A DNA stretch of 22,322 nucleotides from Flavobacteriales bacterium (GCA_023145275.1 JAGLEB010000047.1:1-22322), one strand, 5' to 3'; counted from the first letter of the stretch, positions 1-8,361 are shown. Program-made: numbers and translations. The notes: generated by a model from the letters alone, not told the origin.

Positions 1-224
1 TTGTAAAACTTGTTTTTATTGATTTGTCTACTCTTCTTATCCATAAAAATATTAAAGCCTATCACAACAAAGAAAAGCAAAACAAACTCGTGCCATCGTG
101 TGCTTAGAGTTTCTTGGATACTAATGTCTTTTTCGTAAAAGGCTATTGCTACAATCGCAATAATATAGAAAATAATAAAGCTCAAACTTTTTAGAATTAT
201 CTTTTTTAGGTTGTATTTATTCAT
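1..224 (-). CDS. Small two-helix membrane protein, C-terminus cut by the window edge
   Basis: Reading the minus strand from an ATG at 222-224 gives 74 codons without a stop, running off the left edge. The start is MNKYNLKKIILK. It is followed by a hydrophobic helix at about residues 14-29, a short polar loop (EKDISIQETLSTRWHE) and a second hydrophobic helix at about residues 47-60, then a Lys/Arg-rich stretch. The pattern predicts an inner-membrane protein with a basic cytoplasmic N-terminus. I do not recognise a family. A TAnnTTTG box lies directly upstream (229-236), which supports the start and suggests a very short leader. The coding call rests on the open frame, the sensible hydropathy and this promoter. 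Confidence 0.6.
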   Translation of the reverse strand, partial: MNKYNLKKIILKSLSFIIFYIIAIVAIAFYEKDISIQETLSTRWHEFVLLFFVVIGFNIFMDKKSRQINKNKFY

Positions 225-228
225 CCTA

Positions 229-236
229 CAAATATA
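229..236 (-). promoter_or_regulatory. Bacteroidota-type -7 box before the left-edge membrane protein
   Basis: The minus strand reads TATATTTG, an exact match to the Bacteroidota housekeeping -7 consensus TAnnTTTG. It ends only four bases before the ATG at 224, so the transcript would be nearly leaderless. No TTG is seen at the usual -33 spacing. Confidence 0.45.
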
Positions 237-251
237 GAGACTATTTCAACC

Positions 252-276
252 TTATTATAGTTGTGGACTATAATAA
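252..276. repeat. Perfect 10-bp inverted repeat, loop TGTGG
   Basis: TTATTATAGT at 252-261 pairs perfectly with ACTATAATAA at 267-276 around a five-base loop. It is all A/T apart from one pair, and no T-run follows on either side that would make it a good terminator. It lies just upstream of the minus-strand promoter at 229-236, so an operator is possible. This is one of three dyads in the 297-base gap between the left-edge gene and the peptidase gene. Confidence 0.5.
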
Positions 277-340
277 TTTCATGTGTTCATCGCCTTGCTA
301 AAAAGGTATGTGAGATACTAGGAGTGTTGATTGTCCAACT

Positions 341-383
341 CTCCGAGGATCTATGTATACTCGGAGGTTTACAAATTTGTAAA
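341..383. repeat. GC-rich hairpin followed by a perfect 16-bp palindrome
   Basis: CTCCGAG at 341-347 pairs with CTCGGAG at 360-366 (7 bp, 12-base loop, with partial outer pairing). Two bases later, 368-383 is the perfect palindrome TTTACAAATTTGTAAA. The hairpin has no T-run directly after it. The palindrome is symmetrical double-stranded DNA of the kind bound by a dimeric regulator. No protein-coding gene is seen here. Confidence 0.45.
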
Positions 384-485
384 AAGCAAGCATATTTTTT
401 TTGATAATAAATATTGAGGTATGTTGTGGTGTAAATTCTTCTTCAAAACCCTATAAATGTCATAGTATAAGAGGCTTTTAGGATT

Positions 486-493
486 TATGTTTG
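486..493 (+). promoter_or_regulatory. -7 box of the M3 peptidase gene
   Basis: TATGTTTG matches TAnnTTTG exactly and lies 28 bases before the ATG at 522, leaving a leader of about 20 bases. No clear TTG sits at -33. Confidence 0.5.
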
Positions 494-521
494 CGCAACT
501 TAAACAACTAAACTATATATA

Positions 522-2660
522 ATGAATTTTAAATTTATTAAGAATGCATCTTTAGTTATTCTGCTCACAACAGTGATTGGAGCTTGTAATACTGAAGACA
601 AAAAAGATATAAAAAAATCGAATCCACTGCTAGGCGAATTCACAGGTAAATATGGGACTGCTCCTTTTGACAAAATTAAAGCAGAGAATTTTGCACCTGC
701 AATTGATGAAGGATTAAAAGAAGGAAGAGAAGAAATTGCGAAAATTGTAGATAACAAAGACGAAGCTACTTTCGAGAATACTATCGAAGCTCTTGAGTCG
801 TCAGGTAGGTTATTGAGCAGAACAAGAACACTGTTGGGCCATTTAAATTCTGCAGAAACAAATAGTGAAATTCAAAAAATTCAAAGAGAGATATCGCCGC
901 TTGTAACAGAATACTACAATGATATTCTACTTAACGAAAAACTTTTCGTAAGAATTAAAGCTGTTTATGATAACAAAGAAATTTTAAACTTAGATACTGA
1001 GCAAACTACTCTTTTAAATAATACATACAAATCATTTGCCAAAAATGGAGCTTCTCTTAATGGTGCTGATAAGGATAAGTTGAGAGAAATAAGCAAGGAA
1101 CTTTCTAAGTTGTCTATTTTGTTTGGAGAACATACACTAGCCGAAACTAATGGAGAGTTTATTGAAGTAAAAGACCCAAATGAGCTATCTGGACTTCCAG
1201 TTGATGTTACTGAAAGAGCAAAAAAAGCCGCTATAGAAAAAGGATTGGACCAATCATGGGTTTTCACCATGCATGCACCAAGTTTCTCTCCAGTGATGAA
1301 ATATGCCGATAGTAGATCTCTTAGAGAAAATATGTACAAGGCTTATAAGTCTCAAGGAAATCGTGGGAACGAAAATGACAACAGTCAAGTTGTAAAAGAT
1401 ATTGTTAAGCTGAGATACGAGAAGGCTAAGGTGCTTGGCTATGATAATTATGCAGACCTAGTATTAGCTGATAGAATGGCTGATTCTGCACCTCAAGTAC
1501 TTGGTTTTTTAAATGATATCCTTGAATTGGCTTTGCCAGTTGCTGAGAAAGAAAAGAAGGATGTTGAAAAATTCATGAAGAAAAATGGTGCTGATTTTAA
1601 GCTTCAAGCTTGGGATTGGTCTTATTTCTCAAATAAGTTAAAAAAGGAAAAGTTTAATATAAACGATGCCGACCTTAAGCCATATTTCGAGATAAACAAT
1701 GTACAGAAAGGTATGTTCGAAATAGCACATAAGTTATTTGGACTTACATTTACTCCGATGAGTGATATAGCTACTTGGCATAAGGATGTGAAAGTTTTCG
1801 ACGTAAGAGATGAAGAAGGAAAGCACATTGCTGTATTTTATACCGACTATTTCCCTAGAGCAGGGAAAAGGGGTGGAGCATGGATGAATTCCTTGAGAAA
1901 ACAAAGACTTCATGGATCTGAGAATATTCGTCCCCAAGTAATTAATATCTGTAATTTCACTCCTCCAAGTGATGATATGCCATCGTTATTGACTTTTAGA
2001 GAAGTAGAAACTATGTTTCACGAGTTTGGGCATGGCTTACACGGGATGCTTGCAGATACAAAGTATGCTCAGTTATCAGGGACTAGTGTATATAAGGATT
2101 TTGTAGAGTTGCCTTCTCAGATTTTGGAGAACTGGGTTAGTGAGCCTGAAGCCTTGAAGTTGTTTGCAAAACATTATAAAACTGGAGAAATAATACCAAC
2201 TGAATTAGTAGATAAGATTTTGGCAAGCTCTAGCTTTAACGAAGGTTACGGAACTATTCGTCAACTTAGTTTTGGATTTCTTGATATGGAGTGGCACTCT
2301 CTTGATGCTGATGGTCTTGCTAATTTATTAAGCGTTTCGGATTTTGAAAGAGCTGCAATGGGGAAAACTGTTATCTTTCCTGAAGTAGATAATGATATTA
2401 TGAGTACTCAGTTCGGACATTTATTTGCGGGGGGATATGCAGCTGGCTACTACAGCTATAAATGGGCAGAAGTTTTAGATGCCGATGCTTTTGAGGCTTT
2501 CAAAGAAAATGGTATTTTTGACCGCGCTACGGCTGATAGTTTTAAGGAGCATATATTAACGAAAGGCGGTACAGAACATCCTATGACGCTTTATAAAAGA
2601 TTTAGAGGTGCAGAACCTACTCCAGAAGCTTTAGCGAGAAGAGCTGGTTTTATAAAATAG
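522..2660 (+). CDS. dcp: M3-family zinc metallopeptidase (peptidyl-dipeptidase Dcp/oligopeptidase A type), lipoprotein
   Basis: This 712-residue protein removes dipeptides from, or otherwise degrades, short peptides with a catalytic zinc. The zinc site is HEFGH at residues 500-504, with the expected downstream glutamate (E529, in FVELPSQ) as third ligand. C-terminal M3 landmarks are also present (SSFNEGYGT about 570-578, FGHLFAGGYAAGYYSY about 631-646). The N-terminus is a lipoprotein signal: basic start, hydrophobic core, then lipobox IGAC with the lipidated cysteine at residue 22. It should therefore be anchored in the periplasm or outer membrane, unlike cytosolic E. coli Dcp. Length fits the family. 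An A/T-rich leader with no Shine-Dalgarno precedes the ATG. The next gene starts 78 bases downstream on the same strand. The family call is firm; Dcp versus OpdA/PrlC-like specificity is inferred. Confidence 0.93.
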   Translation: MNFKFIKNASLVILLTTVIGACNTEDKKDIKKSNPLLGEFTGKYGTAPFDKIKAENFAPAIDEGLKEGREEIAKIVDNKDEATFENTIEALESSGRLLSRTRTLLGHLNSAETNSEIQKIQREISPLVTEYYNDILLNEKLFVRIKAVYDNKEILNLDTEQTTLLNNTYKSFAKNGASLNGADKDKLREISKELSKLSILFGEHTLAETNGEFIEVKDPNELSGLPVDVTERAKKAAIEKGLDQSWVFTMHAPSFSPVMKYADSRSLRENMYKAYKSQGNRGNENDNSQVVKDIVKLRYEKAKVLGYDNYADLVLADRMADSAPQVLGFLNDILELALPVAEKEKKDVEKFMKKNGADFKLQAWDWSYFSNKLKKEKFNINDADLKPYFEINNVQKGMFEIAHKLFGLTFTPMSDIATWHKDVKVFDVRDEEGKHIAVFYTDYFPRAGKRGGAWMNSLRKQRLHGSENIRPQVINICNFTPPSDDMPSLLTFREVETMFHEFGHGLHGMLADTKYAQLSGTSVYKDFVELPSQILENWVSEPEALKLFAKHYKTGEIIPTELVDKILASSSFNEGYGTIRQLSFGFLDMEWHSLDADGLANLLSVSDFERAAMGKTVIFPEVDNDIMSTQFGHLFAGGYAAGYYSYKWAEVLDADAFEAFKENGIFDRATADSFKEHILTKGGTEHPMTLYKRFRGAEPTPEALARRAGFIK

Positions 2661-2738
2661 TCAGCAAATTTTGCTTGAAGACTTATTAAATTTTGAGTAT
2701 TCGGGCAATCTATTTGGATAATATAAAATATTTCAAAG

Positions 2739-3485
2739 ATGATTGATACAATGTTGAAACACCGAACTATCCGTAAATACAAAAATGAGAACATCTCGGA
2801 TGGTGATTTGGAAAAGATATTAGAGGCGGGAATTAGAGCCTCAACAACGGGGAACATGCAACTTTATAGTATTGTTGTAACTCGCGACGAGGAGATGAAA
2901 GAAAAGCTTGCACCTTCTCATTTTAATCAAGCAATGGTGAAAAATGCGCCAGTAACGCTTACTTTCTGTGCAGATTTTAATCGTTTTAATAAATGGTGCG
3001 AGTTGAGGAATGCAGAACCTGGATATGATAATTTCTTATCTTTTTATACTGCATCTGTAGATGCTATATTAGTTGCTCAGAATGTTACTCTTGCTGCCGA
3101 AGAAATGGGATTTGGAATTTGTTACCTCGGTACAACAAACTACATGGCTCAGCAGATAATAGACACGCTTAATTTACCGAAAGGTGTTGTGCCTGTTACT
3201 ACAATTACATTGGGCGTTCCTGATGAAGAACCAGAATTAGTAGATAGATTACCTCTTGATGGAGTAGTTCATTTCGAAGAGTATCAAGATTACACTTCTG
3301 ACGACATTGATAGAATCTACGAAGAGAAAGAGGCTTTGCCATCTACAAAACAGTTTTTAGAAGAGAATAATAAAGAATCTCTTGCGCAGGTGTTTACTGA
3401 TGTTAGATATACAAAAACAAATAATGTAGCCTTTTCGAATGCTCTTTTAGATGTGTTGAAAAAACAAGGCTTCATGAATCAGTAA
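2739..3485 (+). CDS. NfsA-like nitroreductase family FMN oxidoreductase
   Basis: The 248-residue protein belongs to the nitroreductase superfamily, which uses FMN and NAD(P)H to reduce nitroaromatics, quinones or flavins. Diagnostic parts are the N-terminal phosphate-binding HRTIRKY (residues 8-14), ASTTGN (34-39), the glycine-containing FMN loop GFGICYLG (124-131) and the C-terminal YTKTNN segment. The layout, with a long C-terminal arm after the FMN loop, resembles NfsA/Frp enzymes more than the shorter NfsB type. The start at 2739 gives the complete HRTIR motif; Met5 is an alternative start. The physiological substrate cannot be told from sequence. An intrinsic terminator follows at 3511-3562. 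Confidence 0.88.
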   Translation: MIDTMLKHRTIRKYKNENISDGDLEKILEAGIRASTTGNMQLYSIVVTRDEEMKEKLAPSHFNQAMVKNAPVTLTFCADFNRFNKWCELRNAEPGYDNFLSFYTASVDAILVAQNVTLAAEEMGFGICYLGTTNYMAQQIIDTLNLPKGVVPVTTITLGVPDEEPELVDRLPLDGVVHFEEYQDYTSDDIDRIYEEKEALPSTKQFLEENNKESLAQVFTDVRYTKTNNVAFSNALLDVLKKQGFMNQ

Positions 3486-3510
3486 ATTTCAGGAGTCTTA
3501 TAATATTGTA

Positions 3511-3562
3511 AAAGCTAGCTTCTTTTTGTTGAATTATTAACGAGAAAAAGCTAGTTTTTTTT
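3511..3562 (+). terminator. Intrinsic terminator after the nitroreductase gene
   Basis: CTAGCTTCTTTTTGT at 3515-3529 pairs with ACGAGAAAAAGCTAG at 3540-3554: 15 positions, one mismatch, two G-T wobbles, loop of ten. The second arm runs straight into eight Ts (3555-3562). It closes the peptidase-nitroreductase unit. Confidence 0.85.
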
Positions 3563-3584
3563 AAGCTAAAAGATGTTGTATAGC

Positions 3585-3655
3585 TGTGAAAACTTTGTTC
3601 ATAAACAAATGTGACTTATCAATATCATATTCACTATTTTCATACTTTTCACATA
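3585..3655 (+). promoter_or_regulatory. Probable thyA promoter region with inverted repeats
   Basis: TACTTTTC at 3643-3650 differs from TAnnTTTG only in the last base and is the best -7 candidate for thyA, implying a leader of about 65 bases. TGTGAAAA (3585-3592) and TTTTCACA (3646-3653) form an 8-bp inverted repeat whose right arm overlaps that box. TTTGTT/AACAAA (3594-3609) is a small hairpin between them. An operator is possible but unproven. Confidence 0.3.
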
Positions 3656-3712
3656 TAATATAATAGTACAAAAATAATGGTAAAAGGCCGATTGCCCACT
3701 GCCAAAAGATAT

Positions 3713-3720
3713 AAAGGAGA
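3713..3720 (+). promoter_or_regulatory. Shine-Dalgarno sequence of thyA
   Basis: AAAGGAGA ends two bases before the ATG at 3723. This is the only strong Shine-Dalgarno-like sequence seen before a start codon in the window, and the spacing is a little shorter than usual. It supports the start at 3723. Confidence 0.6.
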
Positions 3721-3722
3721 TT

Positions 3723-4517
3723 ATGAAACAATATTTGAATCTGATAGAGACAGTTTTAGAAAAAGGAGTTAAGAAAGAAGATAGAACAGGTACTGGTACT
3801 ACGAGTGTTTTTGGACATCAGATGCGTTTCGATTTATCAGAAGGCTTTCCTATGATTACGACTAAGAAAGTTCATTTAAAATCTATTATTCATGAATTGC
3901 TTTGGTTTTTAGAGGGGGATACAAATATTAAGTACCTTACAGATAATGGTGTCAGAATTTGGAATGAATGGGCTGACGAGAATGGAGATTTAGGGCCTGT
4001 TTATGGTGCGCAGTGGCGTAGCTGGACCGGAGCTAAGGGACAAACGATAGACCAAATTACTCAAGCAATTGATCAGATAAAGAACAACCCTGATTCAAGA
4101 AGAATAATTGTTTCAGCATGGAATGTAGGCGAGTTAGATCAAATGGCACTAATGCCTTGTCATGCTTTCTTTCAATTTTATGTGGCTGATGGAAAACTGT
4201 CTTGTCAATTATATCAGCGAAGTGCAGATATCTTTTTAGGCGTACCATTTAATATAGCATCATATGCTTTGCTTACTATGATGATGGCACAGGTTACAGG
4301 ATTAGAAGCAGGAGATTTTGTGCATACTTTTGGCGATGCGCACATATATTCAAACCATATGGAGCAAGTAGATTTACAACTCAGCAGAGAAATTAGAAAG
4401 CTTCCTACAATGAAGATTAATCCTAATGTTAAAAGTATTTTCGATTTTAAATTCGAAGATTTTGAATTAGAAGGATATGATCCACACCCACATATTAAGG
4501 GGGCAGTAGCTATTTAA
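3723..4517 (+). CDS. thyA: Thymidylate synthase
   Basis: This enzyme methylates dUMP to dTMP with methylene-tetrahydrofolate, giving dihydrofolate. The 264-residue length is that of E. coli ThyA, and key residues fall at the same numbers: R21 in the phosphate-binding loop, catalytic C146 in LMPCHAFFQF, R166 in QLYQRSADIFLG, D169, N177 (VPFNIASY), H207 and Y209 (HIYSNH). R126/R127 of the neighbouring subunit's phosphate site are present as DSRRIIVS. The protein ends in the typical carboxy-terminal AVAI. The dihydrofolate reductase gene, which commonly sits beside thyA, does not follow; a YdfG-like dehydrogenase does. A Shine-Dalgarno at 3713 sets this gene apart from its neighbours. Confidence 0.98.
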   Translation: MKQYLNLIETVLEKGVKKEDRTGTGTTSVFGHQMRFDLSEGFPMITTKKVHLKSIIHELLWFLEGDTNIKYLTDNGVRIWNEWADENGDLGPVYGAQWRSWTGAKGQTIDQITQAIDQIKNNPDSRRIIVSAWNVGELDQMALMPCHAFFQFYVADGKLSCQLYQRSADIFLGVPFNIASYALLTMMMAQVTGLEAGDFVHTFGDAHIYSNHMEQVDLQLSREIRKLPTMKINPNVKSIFDFKFEDFELEGYDPHPHIKGAVAI

Positions 4518-4655
4518 TGCTCTAAGGGAATACCTGTTTTTCACAATGGTGTATAAAAAACTTTAAGGTCGAGATAAATGACTGATTGCTACATCAAGTT
4601 TAGTGATGAGATTAGTGTTTTCTGATAGCCACTATTTAAATTAGAATTAGATATT

Positions 4656-5405
4656 ATGATTGCACTCATCACAGGAGCCACTTCTGGCATAGGAATGGCT
4701 TCGGCCAAAAAACTGGCTAAACAAGGATACGATTTAATAATAACGGGTAGAAGAAAAGATAGACTCGATAAATTTTCGCTAGAATTAAAGTCGGACTTTA
4801 ACATAGAAGTGTTGGCTCTAAATTTTGATGTTAGGAATAACGATGCAGTAGTCGAAAATATTGGGGGCTTAACGGAAGAATGGAAAAACATTGATGTACT
4901 GCTTAATAATGCCGGACTAGCAGCCGGCTTATCGCCGATTCAGGATGGACTAATATCAGATTGGGAGCAGATGATAGATACTAATGTCAAAGGTCTTTTA
5001 TATGTCACGAAAATAGTATCGCAAACAATGATTACTCGCAAAAAAGGACATATTGTAAATATTGGTTCTATTGCCGGAAAAGAAGTTTATCCAAATGGTA
5101 ATGTGTATTGTGGAACAAAGCACGCCGTGGATGCATTGACTAAGGGAATGCGTATAGATCTTGTGAAGTTCGGAATAAAAGTTTCGTCAATAGATCCGGG
5201 TATGGTTGATACTGAATTCTCCTTAGTTCGTTTAGGCGACAAAGAAAAAGCGGATGCTGTTTATGATGGGTTAACACCTCTGTATGCTGAAGATATAGCT
5301 GATGCTATAGATTTTATTATTAGTAGACCAGCTCATGTAAATATTAACGATATGATAATAATGCCAACCGCTCAGGCAAGTGCTGCTGTAGTGAAAAGGG
5401 AGTAA
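4656..5405 (+). CDS. Short-chain dehydrogenase/reductase, YdfG-like (3-hydroxy acid dehydrogenase type)
   Basis: A 249-residue classical SDR. The Rossmann cofactor loop TGATSGIG is at residues 6-13, followed by GRRKDRL (31-37), whose arginines suggest NADP(H). NNAG is at 84-87, and the catalytic tetrad is N110, S138, Y151 and K155 (YCGTK). The later segment SSIDPGMVDTEFSLVRLGD and the near-terminal PAHVNINDMIIMPTAQ closely resemble E. coli YdfG, an enzyme oxidising serine, 3-hydroxyisobutyrate and related 3-hydroxy acids and reducing malonic semialdehyde. It lies 138 bases after thyA with no terminator seen between, so partial co-transcription is possible. The bidirectional terminator at 5415 ends it. 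Family call firm, substrate inferred from similarity. Confidence 0.9.
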   Translation: MIALITGATSGIGMASAKKLAKQGYDLIITGRRKDRLDKFSLELKSDFNIEVLALNFDVRNNDAVVENIGGLTEEWKNIDVLLNNAGLAAGLSPIQDGLISDWEQMIDTNVKGLLYVTKIVSQTMITRKKGHIVNIGSIAGKEVYPNGNVYCGTKHAVDALTKGMRIDLVKFGIKVSSIDPGMVDTEFSLVRLGDKEKADAVYDGLTPLYAEDIADAIDFIISRPAHVNINDMIIMPTAQASAAVVKRE

Positions 5406-5414
5406 TTTGTGCAC

Positions 5415-5465
5415 AAAAAAAGGGCAGTATTAATAGTTGATAAAACTAAAATACTGCCCTTTTTT
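5415..5465. terminator. Bidirectional intrinsic terminator between convergent genes
   Basis: GGGCAGTATT (5422-5431) pairs perfectly with AATACTGCCC (5450-5459), and further pairing continues inward (AGTT/AACT). Seven As precede and six Ts follow, so it ends the plus-strand SDR gene and reads equally well for the minus-strand beta-barrel gene that stops at 5477. Confidence 0.93.
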
Positions 5466-5476
5466 ATGTTTTTTTT

Positions 5477-6547
5477 CTAGAAATAAAACTCTAAACCAAG
5501 ATTTACAACATTGAATTCTTTAAACGAATAATCGCCATATATATTGAACACTCCTAGTGTAAGCTTTGTTCCGATTGTAGCGTTAAATCCACCATAAGTA
5601 TAATCTCCATTAGCTGGATTTTCGTATGTCTCAGTTAGCTTATTTGTAGAATTATTAACATCAGTGTATACCACTTCGTAGGTCCCTTTCATATTATAGC
5701 CTCCTTCTGAAGTATTGTATCCAACTCCTCCATAAAAGTTTATTACCGGAAGATTTGTTGAAGCCATTAGTTGAAAAGACCATGATTGAGCATCAAAACT
5801 AGTTTTTTGATCTTCTCCATCCCAAGCGTAATCGTCTTCATTAGCAAAAACCCATTCGCCATAAGAAGATGTATAAGCAGCTAAAACACTTACATATACA
5901 GGTACTTTCCCCTCAAATGGAATGTACTGAAAAATATCGTGCTGTAAAGCAACTCCCCACGATCCAGCTCTAAAAGTATCATTTCCTAGTTTCGGTACAA
6001 ATCGAGCTTTAATCTCTGTTCCCCAGCCAATACCCATTCCAGCTTGTAGCATTATATTAGGCGTTAAGTTTGTTCCAAGACCTGCTCCTGTAGGTGCTTC
6101 CATTGTTCTAGTATAATATGTTCCATTTCGGTACACAGTACCTGTCATATCTGGCATTACTGCTATCTCTCCAAAAATTGTAGCCAATTGGTTGTTTGGA
6201 CTGTTTGTAGTGAATTGATTGCTTGGTGTAACTGTAAAATTCTCGTCGGATGATGGTACAAGAGCACCTGTACCACTTACTGAAATGTTAAAACCAAAGC
6301 GTTCGTGAGTTTCGGCAGTAGAATACCACGACGAACTAGACGAAACCATTATTCCTCTAATTGCAGGTCCTAAATAATCCGAAATTAAGGCAGAACTAGC
6401 ATCTCCAGCAATTAGAAAGCGCTCGAAATTAAGGTGCCTACTCGGAGAACTATTAGATTTAGAGTATGAGTTAGCGCTTGATTGACCTGGTTGTGCAAAT
6501 GCGTTTATAGAAAATAGCACTAAGGCTATAGAAATTATTTTTCTCAT
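5477..6547 (-). CDS. Outer-membrane beta-barrel protein of unknown function (possibly DUF6588-like)
   Basis: This 356-residue protein has a signal peptidase I signal (MRKIISIALVLFSINAFA, cleavage likely after residue 18) and a long low-complexity Ser-rich linker at about residues 19-37. The rest consists of alternating amphipathic strands rich in Gly, Tyr, Trp and Asn. It ends in LGLEFYF, a C-terminal aromatic residue typical of barrels inserted by the BAM machinery. The overall look resembles Bacteroidota proteins annotated DUF6588; that assignment is from memory and should be checked. It lies 13 bases after sppA on the same strand, so the two are probably co-transcribed. No enzymatic motif is visible. 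A structural or transport role in the outer membrane is inferred. Confidence 0.75.
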   Translation of the reverse strand: MRKIISIALVLFSINAFAQPGQSSANSYSKSNSSPSRHLNFERFLIAGDASSALISDYLGPAIRGIMVSSSSSWYSTAETHERFGFNISVSGTGALVPSSDENFTVTPSNQFTTNSPNNQLATIFGEIAVMPDMTGTVYRNGTYYTRTMEAPTGAGLGTNLTPNIMLQAGMGIGWGTEIKARFVPKLGNDTFRAGSWGVALQHDIFQYIPFEGKVPVYVSVLAAYTSSYGEWVFANEDDYAWDGEDQKTSFDAQSWSFQLMASTNLPVINFYGGVGYNTSEGGYNMKGTYEVVYTDVNNSTNKLTETYENPANGDYTYGGFNATIGTKLTLGVFNIYGDYSFKEFNVVNLGLEFYF

Positions 6548-6560
6548 GATAGGTTTTAGA

Positions 6561-8330
6561 TTAGTTTATTGATATTGTATAAGGAATTCTCATTTGAAGT
6601 CCTTCTCTCTTTATAAACGAGTTGTACTCTGAATAAATTTGATAAGCGTCACTACCCAATTCATATCTCAATAATGTCATACGAGCTTCGGCACTGAAAC
6701 TCTCAAGTAATTTCTCTAGTTGATCTTCTTCTTTTGGAAAAGCGGTGATTCTATAACTTTCTAAATCAGCTTTTTTAGCAACATAAGATATTGCATCCTG
6801 AAGACTACCAATCTCGTCTACTAGTCCTATTTCTAGAGCGTCCGTAGCACTCCATACTCTTCCTTGTCCTATGCTATCAACTTGAGAAAACGACATTTTT
6901 CTTCCTTCTGCCACTTTGTTTACAAATGTTTTATACGTGTTCTCAACACCTACTAAAATAAGCTCTTTCATTTCTGTAGAAGCTCCTTTTTTTAGTGAAA
7001 ACTCAAAGGCATGTTTGTTTGTACCTACCACCTCGCTTGTAATACCTATTGATTTTGCAGCACCTTCTAAATTTGGAAGCATCCCAAAAACACCAATCGA
7101 TCCTGTGATAGTGTTTTCCTGAGCAAATATTTTGTCAGCACCACATGAAATATAGTAGCCACCCGAAGCTGCAACATTACCGTAAGAAGCTACATAAGGT
7201 TTTTCCTGCTTAAGAAGTTCTAACTCTCTCCAGATTAAATCACTTGACAATGCACTTCCACCAGGCGAATTTACTCTAAGAACAACAGCTTTCACTCTGT
7301 CGTTAGTTCTTAATTCTCTAATAGCATTAACCATGCTGTTAGGTTTAACAGTTTTTGACATTGATCCCGTCTCAAGATAAATTATCTCTCCTTCAGCGTA
7401 TAATACAGCAATCTGATCTCTCGAGATGTCTTTCTTTTCTGAAGGTTTAGTATTCTTATAATCTTTAAATGAGATTAGAGATAATTTACTGTTTGATTCT
7501 TCTCCAATTACTGAGTTTACGTATGCTATAAATTCATCCCTGTAAGTAATCTGATCTATTAATCCAGCTTTAACTGCTTCGGAAGAAATATTTGTAATTC
7601 TTTCGTCTGCAATATTATTTAATTTTTCAATGGAAATATTACGTGATTTAGAAATGTCATTTAAATATACACTCCATATTGAGTTTATCAAACGCGAAGT
7701 CTGAAGTCTGTTAGCATCACTCATCTTATCAGCTAAGTAAGGCTCCACGGCACTTTTGAATTTACCATGACGAATAACATCAAACTTTGCTCCGAATTTT
7801 TCTTGAAACTTTTTGTAAAAAGTTATCTCAGCAGCCAATCCCTTAAATTCTAGACTCCCAACTGGGTTTAAGAATATAGAGTCTGAAACAGAGCTTAACC
7901 AATATCCTTTTTGTGTATAAATATCGGAGTATGCATAAATGAATTTTCCAGAAGTTTTGAAATCTAGGAGTTTTTTTCTAATTGCCGAAATATGTGCAGA
8001 TCCAGCACCTACTAGACCACTTGACAATACGATACCTCTTATTTTTGGATCGTCTTTTGCTTTATCTATATTTTCTAATACCTCAAGAAGCTCCATAGGT
8101 TTTTCTTCGTCCTTGTTGAAAGAAGACAGTGCAGCAAAAGGATCATCGTCTACTTTGTCAAATATCTGTGCAGAGAAGTTGAGCTCTAAAACAGAATTGT
8201 CATCAATCTTAATAGACTTGTCGTCGCCCGAGAATGCTGAGCCAATACCAATTATTAGGAAAAAAAAGATTATCCATGATAAGAAAATACCGAATACCGT
8301 AGCTAAGGCATATTTGAAAAATTGTTTCAT
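6561..8330 (-). CDS. sppA: Signal peptide peptidase SppA, 67-kDa type
   Basis: A membrane-anchored serine protease that digests signal peptides left in the inner membrane. The 589 residues show one N-terminal transmembrane helix (about 10-32) and two tandem ClpP-like domains, the long form known from E. coli. The catalytic dyad is split as expected: lysine K192 in the N-terminal domain (GKFKSAVEPY) and serine S389 in the C-terminal domain (GNVAASGGYYIS). The preceding oxyanion segment VNSPGGSA (353-360) and the following TGSIGVFG (409-416) are intact. It is the first gene of a two-gene unit with the beta-barrel protein. Divergent to folK across a 120-base gap. The visible -7 candidate is TATATTCG at 8354-8361. 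Confidence 0.95.
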   Translation of the reverse strand: MKQFFKYALATVFGIFLSWIIFFFLIIGIGSAFSGDDKSIKIDDNSVLELNFSAQIFDKVDDDPFAALSSFNKDEEKPMELLEVLENIDKAKDDPKIRGIVLSSGLVGAGSAHISAIRKKLLDFKTSGKFIYAYSDIYTQKGYWLSSVSDSIFLNPVGSLEFKGLAAEITFYKKFQEKFGAKFDVIRHGKFKSAVEPYLADKMSDANRLQTSRLINSIWSVYLNDISKSRNISIEKLNNIADERITNISSEAVKAGLIDQITYRDEFIAYVNSVIGEESNSKLSLISFKDYKNTKPSEKKDISRDQIAVLYAEGEIIYLETGSMSKTVKPNSMVNAIRELRTNDRVKAVVLRVNSPGGSALSSDLIWRELELLKQEKPYVASYGNVAASGGYYISCGADKIFAQENTITGSIGVFGMLPNLEGAAKSIGITSEVVGTNKHAFEFSLKKGASTEMKELILVGVENTYKTFVNKVAEGRKMSFSQVDSIGQGRVWSATDALEIGLVDEIGSLQDAISYVAKKADLESYRITAFPKEEDQLEKLLESFSAEARMTLLRYELGSDAYQIYSEYNSFIKREGLQMRIPYTISIN

Positions 8331-8353
8331 AACTTGAAAATGATTTAGTTCGA

Positions 8354-8361
8354 CGAATATA
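8354..8361 (-). promoter_or_regulatory. Possible variant -7 box of sppA
   Basis: The minus strand reads TATATTCG, one base off TAnnTTTG, 24 bases before the sppA ATG. The same octamer occurs at a similar position before the Dph6-like gene (16146-16153). No -33 element is evident. Confidence 0.3.

Noticed and set aside
3644..3655. The 12-mer ACTTTTCACATA occurs upstream of thyA and again at 21959-21970
   Set aside because: Both sites are in A/T-rich intergenic DNA, where a shared 12-mer is expected by chance about once. The positions relative to the promoters differ.
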